64,000 nt of DNA from Alistipes sp. (lineage in GTDB: Bacteria; Bacteroidota; Bacteroidia; Bacteroidales; Rikenellaceae), in assembly GCA_029059935.1 (NCBI GenBank), contig JAIDUZ010000056.1, positions 1 through 64,000 of the forward strand, read 5' to 3'. Below the pieces are notes generated by a model. The model worked only from the letters and a program-made list of their open reading frames with translations. It was not told the origin of the DNA and made no database searches. Made by a program: the position numbers and the translations under genes. Below are positions 40,701-48,505 of the stretch, one piece after another (the stretch's first letter is position 1; each line of letters begins with the position of its first letter).

Positions 40701-41109
40701 AGCCGAAACCGTGCTGGAGCTGGGTGCCGAGAAAATCACGGTGACGCCCGCCGACTTCGAAATCACGTCGGAAGACATGCCGGGCTGGCTCGTCGCCACG
40801 GAGGGCAAGCTGACCGTGGCGCTCGACATCACGCTCACCGACGACCTGCGTGCCGAGGGTGTGGCCCGCGAGCTGGTCAACCGCATCCAAAACATCCGCA
40901 AGGATTCGGGATTCGAAGTCACCGACCGCATCCGCGTCGAAATCGCCGACCTCGGCTTCGTGGCCGACGCCGTCGCCCGGCATGCCGACTACATCGCATC
41001 GCAGACGCTGGCCGACTCCGTCCGCCTGGCGGCCGCACCTACGGGCGAAGCGTGCGTCGATGCCGAAATCGACGAACAATCCGTCCGCATCGCTCTGACG
41101 CGCGTCTGA
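37714..41109 (+). CDS. ileS: Isoleucine--tRNA ligase
   Basis: [65 protein letters not shown]. Confidence 0.97.
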   Translation: [1131 protein letters not shown]

Positions 41110-41267
41110 CACGCCCGCCGGAGGGAGGGGCGAGAAAATACCGGCCCCGGCAAAAAAGCCGGCCAGCCACCCGACCCTCTCGCCAAAAGGTATCCGGTCT
41201 CCAACCCCAGTCCGGAAGTCCGCAGGTGCCCCGGCAGCTGCGAATCCGCATACGACCGACCCGTTAC

Positions 41268-41287
41268 TCCCCCGCTCCGGCGGGGGA
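41268..41287 (+). terminator. GC-rich hairpin downstream of ileS (weak terminator candidate)
   Basis: TCCCCCGC TCCG GCGGGGGA followed by TTT. Confidence 0.45.
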
Positions 41288-41421
41288 TTTCGTTAGCCGG
41301 ACGGAGCCCGGGCTTCCGGCCGAAAAAGCATCGGGAGGCGAAACGGAGACAATAAGGCGCAAAATTTGGTATTGTCGGAAATAATACCTAATTTTACATA
41401 AAACCTAATGCGACTAAGACT

Positions 41422-41802
41422 ATGGCTGACGAGAAGAACAGATACAGCGATGCCGAACTGGAAGAATTCAGACAGGTCATTCTGAAAAAGCTGGAGAACG
41501 CGCGGGCCGACTACGAACTGCTGCGCGCGACCATCACCCATACGGCCGACAACGACACGGAAGACACCTCGCCGACCTTCAAGGTGCTGGAAGAGGGAGC
41601 CGCGACCCTCTCCAAAGAGGAGAGCGGACGCCTGGCCGCCCACCAGATGAAGTTCATCCGCAACCTTGAAATGGCCCTCGTGCGCATCGAAAACAAGACC
41701 TACGGCATCTGCAAGACCACGGGCAAACTGATTCCCAAGGAACGCCTGATGAAAGTACCCCACGCCACGGAGTGCATCGAAGCCAAAGAAAGCCGCCGCT
41801 GA
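41422..41802 (+). CDS. TraR/DksA-family zinc-finger-like transcriptional regulator
   Basis: Coiled-coil plus LVRIENKTYGICKTTGKLIPKERLMKVPHATECIEAK; directly downstream of ileS as in many Bacteroidetes. Confidence 0.88.
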   Translation: MADEKNRYSDAELEEFRQVILKKLENARADYELLRATITHTADNDTEDTSPTFKVLEEGAATLSKEESGRLAAHQMKFIRNLEMALVRIENKTYGICKTTGKLIPKERLMKVPHATECIEAKESRR

Positions 41803-42015
41803 AAAGGGGCCCGAGAGAGGGGCCAAGAGAGAGGGGCCGAGAGAGGAGCCGATGAAAGGCGCCCGAAGAGCGAAAGAGGGGCAAAAGAGGGGCAAAAGGA
41901 CACAAGAAGGGGAAAAGAGCGGCACAAAAGCGGACACGGCCAAACGCTAAGAAACGCGAGAACCCAAGCCCCCGAAAAGCGGGAAAACCCGAGAAGCGAC
42001 CGTCCCGAAAAACAG

Positions 42016-42044
42016 AAAGACCTGCCTTGCGGCAGGTCTTTTTT
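42016..42044. terminator. Bidirectional rho-independent terminator
   Basis: AAAGACCTGCC TTGC GGCAGGTCTTT followed by TTT; A-rich flank on the other side. Confidence 0.85.
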
Positions 42045-42122
42045 ATGGAAAGAATCGCCTTTCCGGCCGCGGAACCCGGCCGCGAGCGGAGCGCAAAAAT
42101 GGTATGCCTATCTGCCAAAACA

Positions 42123-43952
42123 CTACTCGAACCCGATGATTTCGGGTCGCTCAGGCCGATAACGATACTGTTCGAGCCGAGTGTAGCTGGAGCAACGGAA
42201 ATACTCGCTGCCGACCAACCCGTGCTTGCCGAACGCGAGCCCCAGGCGTATCTGCAACGTACTGAATATCAACCGCTCGTTGCGGAGCCGGATGCCGCCG
42301 CCGAGCGACGCGAAGAACTCGTTGCGGAACAGGTCGGGCGAATAGCCTATCGACCCGACGTCGGCGAATCCGAAAAAGGCGATGCGGAAACCCAGGGGCT
42401 GCCAGGGTGTGAAAAAGACCGTCTCGGTGTTCAGCACCGTACGGTTGGTGCCGATCGCGTGCTCCTTGAGCGCCTGCAAACCGTTGCGCCGCGTGAAACG
42501 CACGCTCTCGTCGTTACCCGTATCGCGGTTCCAGCCCTGGGTGTAGTTGAGCATCAGGAACTGGCGGATGCGGCTCCGCCGGAAGACCAGAAGGGGCGAA
42601 AACCACCGCAGGTCGACATCCACGGCGCTGCGCCGCCACCGGCCCGAACCCCGGTCGACGCTGCTCCCCAGTGTGAAACCGCCCATGATGTAGCCCGCCG
42701 AACAGAATCCGCCGGCCTTGAGCCCCGCACCGAGGTAGAGCCCCTCGTCGAACTCGCCCCACACATATCCGCCCACCAGCTCGGCCCTGTAGCCGGTGGC
42801 CAGATACTCGCGCATGCCGAATCCGTATATCATATTGGCCGTCAGAAACTTCTCGCGATAGAGTCCGGTTCCGAACAACAGGGCGTCGCGGTCGTGCAGC
42901 GCCGGATGCCGCGACGCCGAGACATCTTCGGGCCGCCGGACGAACCGCCGCCGGTTGTAATGCGCCGTGAGGAAGAGGCTCGACCCAATGGGCGCCAGAT
43001 AGCGGGAGTAGCCGCCCCACACGTCGAAATTGCGCACCTTGACAAGCAGCGACGTATCCTGCTCGATCATGTATTGTTTGAACTTGAGGTCGCTGTACGA
43101 CACACCCGCTTCGTAGTCGGTGGGCCGCAGGAACTCCCGGCTCAGCTTCATGTCGAGCGTCGATTTGTAGAAGTCGCGCCCGGCGGCGAAGTCGGCGGTG
43201 TAGAACGTACCCAGCAGGTTGGGAATTCCGTACTCGACAAGATTGCCGCCGTAGGAGAAATCCTTGCGGCTGAAATTGGTCTTCACGGCCAGCATGTTGC
43301 CCATGCCCAGGATGTTGGCGTCGGAGAGCCCTGCCATGGTGCGCCCTTCGGAGCGGAAGCCCATGTCGACGGAGACCGTCCAGCTGTCGCGCGTGCGGAT
43401 GACCAGGTCCACGCATGCGGAATCGAGCGGATCGGGCCGCACCGCAAGGTCGACGCCGGCCATGTAGCGCCGCGAGCGCAGCAGCTGCATGCTGCGCACC
43501 GCAAGCTCCGGGTCGAACCGGTCGCCGGGCCGGAAAAGCAGGTCGCGGCGGATGACCCGCTCGCGCGTAAGGACATGGAGCTTGTTGCCCGTGCGTTCGA
43601 ACCAGTTGCCGCCCGACGGGAACACCCGTTCGCGTTCGATGACGATGTCGCCGATGGTCCTGCCCTCGTAGGGGGAGAGCGCACGGCTTTCGTCCAGCAC
43701 CCGGTCGTCCTGCAGGGTGTCGATCGTGGGCCGGGCCGAAATCCACCGGTAGAGCATCCGCGGCACGGCGTGGCGTCCGGCCTTGGATTGCAGGCTGTCG
43801 TACAGGCGGCGGTTGCGTTCTTCGGCAACGCGCGTAAGGCTGTCTTCCGGGAACCGCTCGCAGACCCATGCGTCGGGATGTGCGGCCATAGCCCGGCCGC
43901 CGACCGCAACCGCGCCGAACAACAGCAGCCATATGCACCCGCGAAGCACCAT
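42123..43952 (-). CDS. Outer-membrane beta-barrel protein of unknown function (start placed at MVLRGCIWLLLFG)
   Basis: Signal-peptide-like N-terminus, alternating aromatic beta-strand pattern in the C-terminal half. Confidence 0.7.
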   Translation of the reverse strand: MVLRGCIWLLLFGAVAVGGRAMAAHPDAWVCERFPEDSLTRVAEERNRRLYDSLQSKAGRHAVPRMLYRWISARPTIDTLQDDRVLDESRALSPYEGRTIGDIVIERERVFPSGGNWFERTGNKLHVLTRERVIRRDLLFRPGDRFDPELAVRSMQLLRSRRYMAGVDLAVRPDPLDSACVDLVIRTRDSWTVSVDMGFRSEGRTMAGLSDANILGMGNMLAVKTNFSRKDFSYGGNLVEYGIPNLLGTFYTADFAAGRDFYKSTLDMKLSREFLRPTDYEAGVSYSDLKFKQYMIEQDTSLLVKVRNFDVWGGYSRYLAPIGSSLFLTAHYNRRRFVRRPEDVSASRHPALHDRDALLFGTGLYREKFLTANMIYGFGMREYLATGYRAELVGGYVWGEFDEGLYLGAGLKAGGFCSAGYIMGGFTLGSSVDRGSGRWRRSAVDVDLRWFSPLLVFRRSRIRQFLMLNYTQGWNRDTGNDESVRFTRRNGLQALKEHAIGTNRTVLNTETVFFTPWQPLGFRIAFFGFADVGSIGYSPDLFRNEFFASLGGGIRLRNERLIFSTLQIRLGLAFGKHGLVGSEYFRCSSYTRLEQYRYRPERPEIIGFE

Positions 43953-44209
43953 GATGTCCGTATAACGTATTTTTTGCGCAAAAACGTATCGGACATCCGT
44001 CCGCAAAGAGCGGGCCCGGCCGTTCGTTCCGAAATGAAAAATCAGGAATCGGCATCGCCGCCCTCCGTTCCCTGTTCCTCGCCCAAGATGCCGGACAGGG
44101 CAGATATGTCCACCCATCCCCCCAACCCTAAAAAATCGGCGGCCAACATTCATGTCGGCCGCCGAACAGGCGAAACAATCTGCCTGAAACGAACTTTTTC
44201 AATAAAAAC

Positions 44210-46243
44210 CTAATACTTGCGGGCCTTGATGTCGACGGCACCGGCTGCGGCTGCGGGGCCGAACTTCCTGACGGCCGCCTCTCCCTTGTAAACGCTCATG
44301 CGGCGGATTTTGCCGGCTGGTATCTTCTCCATCTCGGCTTTGGTCGCACGCTTGCCGTTGATGAAGATAAGGCAGTCGTCGGGAATTCCGCTCGTGCCGG
44401 TCACCGAGACATGCCCCTCGGCGTGCATCTCGCCGTCCTCGCCCAGCTCCCACGACGAATCGCCGGAAGTCACGGACAGACGCCCGCTTTCGAGCCGCGC
44501 CCCGATTTCGGCCGCTTTTTGTCCGGCTTCTTCAATCCGCTTCTGCGCGGCTTTCCATTCGTCGCTTTCGAAGTAGGAGGTCTTCCCGGCCAGCTGGCGC
44601 TGCACCTCTTTCCATTCGTCGGAGCGGAAATAGGAGTCCGCCTGGGCCAACCGTTTGGTCGTCACCACAACCATGTTGTCGTAGCCCTGCTCCTTGTACT
44701 TTTCAGGCAGGGAGCGCTTGAGGACCGTGACGCTTTCAACCTCATCGGACGGCACCCGGTCGATGCCGTCGACTTGTACGCCGTCGACTATGACCACCGT
44801 CTTCGGGGCTCCGGCACGGGCCTCGTCCGACGAACCGCCAACGACAATCGTGGCATCGTCGATCTTGACCGAACGCCTGTCCGCCTTGACCGCACCCTCT
44901 TTCTTCAGCGTTATAACCACCACTCCGTTGCGCCCTTTGTCTCCGTAAACGGTCAGGGCATCGGGGTCCTTGAGGACTTCGATGGTCGCTATCCGCTCGG
45001 GCTCGATGCCGTCGAGCGAGGTCGTCTCCTCGCCGTCGACAACGTAGAGCGGAGCCGCTTTCACCGGCTTTTCGAACGTGCCGTAACCGATGACCGCTAT
45101 CGAGTCGGTGCGGGGTGCGGCAGCATCCGCCGAAGCGTCGCCGTCCTTTTTCAGGGTGATGAGAACCGTACCGTTGCGGGCCTTCTCGCCGTAGGTTTCT
45201 ACGGCCCGCTCCCCTTTGATAATCTGCATCGAAGCAACCCTGTGGCCGGGCACCTCCGTCAGCGTCGTCTCCTTGCCGTCGACCAGCACCAGCGGATCGC
45301 CGTCGAGACCCGTGAGCGAAATATTCGGACCCGAAACGTTGGCCGCAACGAATTCTTTGTTAACTTTGTCGTCAGGAACGACATAAGCGGTTTCGGCGAA
45401 GGCTCCGAGGGCCACGGCCGTAAGCGGCAGCAGGAAGAGCGCCCTGGCTCCCGCCCACCGCGACGATTTTTCACGTAACATCATGGTAATACGGTTTTTA
45501 AGTTTACTGTGATTGAAGCTGTTGGCAACGGAATACCACCTCCCGCCGACAGCTTTCCTTATAAGCAGCAATTGATAGTCGCGCGCATCGGCACCGCTCT
45601 CGATCACGGCGCGGTCGGCCTCGTACTCGTGGATGGCGCGCAGTTCGCGGCGCAGCAGCCACATGGCCGGATTGAACCACTGGAGACACCCCGCCAGGTC
45701 GGCCGCCAGCAGATCGGCCGAGTGGCGCAGCCGCAGATGGGCCTGCTCGTGGCAGAGAATCTCGCGACCGGCGGCGGCCATATCGTTCTCCGAAACAACG
45801 ATGTAGCGCCACCAGCTGAAAGGCGCTGCGTCGCCCGGCACCCGCACGAGCACCGACCCGTCGTCGAGCCGCTCGCGCCGCCCCGAACGGACCGTGCGGA
45901 CAACGCCGGCAAGCGCTCCCAGCGTCCGCAGCAGCATGCCGGCGGCCCCGGCGGCGAAAAGCGCCCCGAGCAGCGGCCGCCAGTCGAACGGGGCCTCCTC
46001 TTCCTCTTGCAGAACGACGGGCAGCTCCGCATCCTCCCGTACGACGGTCTCCGGCAAAGACGGCAGCTCGCGATAGACTGTCACCACGCACAACGGCAGG
46101 ACGAACGCGAGCAGCATGCCGGCGAGGACCACGAAACGGTTGAAGCGATGGAAGGTCTCGCGGCTAAGCAACAACTTGAAGAACAAGTAGAAGACCGCAA
46201 GACAGGCCCCGGCCTTGAGACTGTATGTCAAGAGAGCGTACAT
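44210..46243 (-). CDS. BlaR1/MecR1-like M56 metallopeptidase with four C-terminal TonB-plug-like repeats
   Basis: N-terminal TM segments; HEQAH zinc motif (ILCHEQAHLRLRHSADL) and HEYEADRAVI; repeats such as PLYVVDGEETTSLDGIEPERIATIEVLKDPDALTVYGDKGRNGVVVITLK. Confidence 0.88.
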   Translation of the reverse strand: MYALLTYSLKAGACLAVFYLFFKLLLSRETFHRFNRFVVLAGMLLAFVLPLCVVTVYRELPSLPETVVREDAELPVVLQEEEEAPFDWRPLLGALFAAGAAGMLLRTLGALAGVVRTVRSGRRERLDDGSVLVRVPGDAAPFSWWRYIVVSENDMAAAGREILCHEQAHLRLRHSADLLAADLAGCLQWFNPAMWLLRRELRAIHEYEADRAVIESGADARDYQLLLIRKAVGGRWYSVANSFNHSKLKNRITMMLREKSSRWAGARALFLLPLTAVALGAFAETAYVVPDDKVNKEFVAANVSGPNISLTGLDGDPLVLVDGKETTLTEVPGHRVASMQIIKGERAVETYGEKARNGTVLITLKKDGDASADAAAPRTDSIAVIGYGTFEKPVKAAPLYVVDGEETTSLDGIEPERIATIEVLKDPDALTVYGDKGRNGVVVITLKKEGAVKADRRSVKIDDATIVVGGSSDEARAGAPKTVVIVDGVQVDGIDRVPSDEVESVTVLKRSLPEKYKEQGYDNMVVVTTKRLAQADSYFRSDEWKEVQRQLAGKTSYFESDEWKAAQKRIEEAGQKAAEIGARLESGRLSVTSGDSSWELGEDGEMHAEGHVSVTGTSGIPDDCLIFINGKRATKAEMEKIPAGKIRRMSVYKGEAAVRKFGPAAAAGAVDIKARKY

Positions 46244-46245
46244 GG

Positions 46246-46611
46246 CTACTTCCGGTTCCGGCGGTCGATGCGCTCCACGAGTTCCCGCAGTTCCTCGACC
46301 GAAATCTTCTCCTCCTCGACCAGCGCCGAGACGGCCCCGAGGTAGGAGTTTTCAAAATATTTGCGGATGACACCGCCCAGCGTCCGGCGCGAAAATTCGG
46401 CCTCGGAGACCGCAGGAAAATACTGGTAGGTGCTGCCGAAAGCCTTGTGCGCGACGTAGCCCTTGGCTTCGAGCGCCCTCACCATGGTGGAGAGGGTGTT
46501 GAAATGGGGCTTGGGCTCGGGCGACAAATCCACCAGTTCACGGACGAACAGCGGTCCGTGCTCCCAGAAACAGCGCATCAGTTCTTCTTCGCGCGGCGTA
46601 AGTTTTTCCAT
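46246..46611 (-). CDS. BlaI/MecI/CopY-family transcriptional repressor
   Basis: MEKLTPREEELMRCFWEHGPLFVRELVDL...HFNTLSTMVRALEAKGYVAHK winged helix; paired with the M56 gene. Confidence 0.92.
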   Translation of the reverse strand: MEKLTPREEELMRCFWEHGPLFVRELVDLSPEPKPHFNTLSTMVRALEAKGYVAHKAFGSTYQYFPAVSEAEFSRRTLGGVIRKYFENSYLGAVSALVEEEKISVEELRELVERIDRRNRK

Positions 46612-46735
46612 AACGAACAATTCGGCTATCGGTTATCGGAGCATTCGCATCGGCACCTCCCTGCACCTTATATATAATAAGGCCGGAACCCGCATTCCGC
46701 TGCGGCCGGTGCGCCGGCGTGCGACCCTCCGAATG

Positions 46736-46743
46736 CAAAGATA
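46736..46743 (-). promoter_or_regulatory. -7 element for the BlaI-M56 operon
   Basis: Reverse complement is TATCTTTG; GTTG lies at the -33 position. Confidence 0.6.
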
Positions 46744-46763
46744 ACTAAAAAATCTTCACGTGC

Positions 46764-46801
46764 AACTATTTTACATAGTTTTTCAACTAAAAAATTTAGT
46801 T
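46764..46801. promoter_or_regulatory. Tandem 17-bp dyads, candidate BlaI-type operators
   Basis: AACTATTTTACATAGTT (46764-46780) and AACTAAAAAATTTAGTT (46785-46801), both AACTA-N7-TAGTT. Confidence 0.65.
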
Positions 46802-46915
46802 CGGTATCCGGAACGAGGTTTGAAAGGTGAAAAACAAGGGGACGGATGCAGCGAAAACGCGAGAATAAACTATCTTTGTCCTCAGAAGAACCCGCCACCC
46901 CCGAATACCGAGACG

Positions 46916-48049
46916 ATGAAACTTTTCACGGAACGCGAAATCCGCGCTGCGGCGATTTTCCTGCCGCTGGCCCTGCTGGTGCTGGTCGGGGCGATGCTGG
47001 CACGGCCGAAGCGCGACCCGCAGCCGGCGCTCGAAGCCGAACGGCGCGCGGCGGCACAGCAGCGCGACACGCTGCGCCCCAGGCCTTTCGACCCCAACAC
47101 GGTGAGCTACGAAGAACTGCGCGACATGGGGCTGACCGCCGCCGAAGCGGCGGGCCTCATCGGCTACCGGGCGAGCGGCAAGATCTTCGCCATCCCGGAA
47201 GACGTGGCGACCTGCTACGCCATCGGCGACTCCCTCTACCGGCAACTGAAACCCTGCATCCGCATCCGCCGCCGCTATGTCCGGCAAGCGCGGAGATACG
47301 ACAACGACCGGATGGTGACGCACCCCATAGCTCCGCAGCCGTTCCGCGTGGACACGGTGAGCGCACGCTATCTGCGGGCGACGGGACTGCTCACGCAACG
47401 CCGTGCCGAGACCTTCGTCAAGTGGCGCAACACCCACCCCATCAAGGACATGGACGAAGTGCGCAAATGCTATGCGATCGACGACTCGACGGCCCGGGTT
47501 CTGGAACCCTACCTGCTCTTTCCGGAACCGGCGGCCCGCCCGGACCCGCGCATCGGAATCAACGGAGCCGACTCGGCGACGCTCTGCACCATAAAAGGCA
47601 TCGGCCCGAAAACCGCCGGCAGAATCGTTGCCTACCGCAAACGGCTGGGCGGCTTCGTGCGGGTGGAACAACTGGCCGAAGTGGCCGGCATGACGGAAGC
47701 GAACTACGAAAGAATTTTGCAACAAATTTACTGCGACAGTTGCGGAATTAGGAAAATTCATATTAACTTTGCCGCGCCGGAAGAATTCGGGGAACATCCC
47801 TACATGAGTTCGCGGATACTCCGGAAAATAATGAACCGAAGGCAGCAGAAAGGAGGTTGGATCACACCGGAAGCATTCTATGAAGAAGACATACTCAGTC
47901 CCGAGGAGGCCGCGCGAGTGGCCCCGTACCTGAGTTTCGGGCTTCCGGACCGCACCGACGACCGACACGAACAGCCTGCGGACATGGGGGATGACGCCAA
48001 AAACGAAGATTCCGCCGCCGCGAACGAAGACAACAACCACGAATCGTAA
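46916..48049 (+). CDS. Helix-hairpin-helix (ComEA-like) protein with N-terminal TM
   Basis: GADSATLCTIKGIGPKTAGRIVAYRKRLGGFVRVEQLAEVAGM HhH motif and two degenerate upstream copies. Confidence 0.8.
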   Translation: MKLFTEREIRAAAIFLPLALLVLVGAMLARPKRDPQPALEAERRAAAQQRDTLRPRPFDPNTVSYEELRDMGLTAAEAAGLIGYRASGKIFAIPEDVATCYAIGDSLYRQLKPCIRIRRRYVRQARRYDNDRMVTHPIAPQPFRVDTVSARYLRATGLLTQRRAETFVKWRNTHPIKDMDEVRKCYAIDDSTARVLEPYLLFPEPAARPDPRIGINGADSATLCTIKGIGPKTAGRIVAYRKRLGGFVRVEQLAEVAGMTEANYERILQQIYCDSCGIRKIHINFAAPEEFGEHPYMSSRILRKIMNRRQQKGGWITPEAFYEEDILSPEEAARVAPYLSFGLPDRTDDRHEQPADMGDDAKNEDSAAANEDNNHES

Positions 48050-48070
48050 AATCAAAAAAAGCAGAATACC

Positions 48071-48262
48071 ATGATTATCATGCAGGTAAAGGAGGGCGAA
48101 AACATCGAACGCGCCCTGAAGAAATTCAAACGCAAATACGAGCGCACGGGCGTTCTCAAGGAACTCCGCCGCCGTCAGTACTTCACCAAGCCTTCGGTCC
48201 AGAAGCGCGAAGCGATGATGCACGCCGTATACGTGGAGCACATGTACCGCAACGAAGACTGA
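48071..48262 (+). CDS. rpsU: 30S ribosomal protein S21
   Basis: MIIMQVKEGENIERALKKFKRKYERTGVLKELRRRQYFTKPSVQKR. Confidence 0.95.
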   Translation: MIIMQVKEGENIERALKKFKRKYERTGVLKELRRRQYFTKPSVQKREAMMHAVYVEHMYRNED

Positions 48263-48296
48263 CAACCGCCGGCCGCGGGAAGCCGCGGGGGCAACG

Positions 48297-48327
48297 AAAA
48301 AGGGAGCCTTTCGAGGCTCCTTTTTTT
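48297..48327 (+). terminator. Rho-independent terminator after rpsU
   Basis: GGAGCCT TTCG AGGCTCC followed by TTTTTT. Confidence 0.85.
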
Positions 48328-48459
48328 CGTGCCCCGGAGCCGGCCCTGCACGAGGAAGGCACCGGCTTTCGCTCAGAACGACAAGGCGGAAAGAATCCGG
48401 CCCGGACGGCCCCGGAAACCGCATCCGGCGGCGAGAAGAAGTCGCGCAGAGAAAATTAA

Positions 48460-48483
48460 AGGGCCCGCAGAATTGCGGGCCCT
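48460..48483 (-). terminator. Terminator for the minus-strand nucleotidase gene
   Basis: AGGGCCCGCAATTCTGCGGGCCCTTTAATTTT on the minus strand. Confidence 0.75.
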
Positions 48484-48505
48484 ATCGCTTGTTATGCCGG
48501 ACAAC

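Noticed and set aside
43953-44153. N-terminal extension of the minus-strand outer-membrane protein
   Set aside because: Signal-peptide-like sequence begins at MVLRGCIWLLLFG; the extension looks like translated 5' intergenic sequence.
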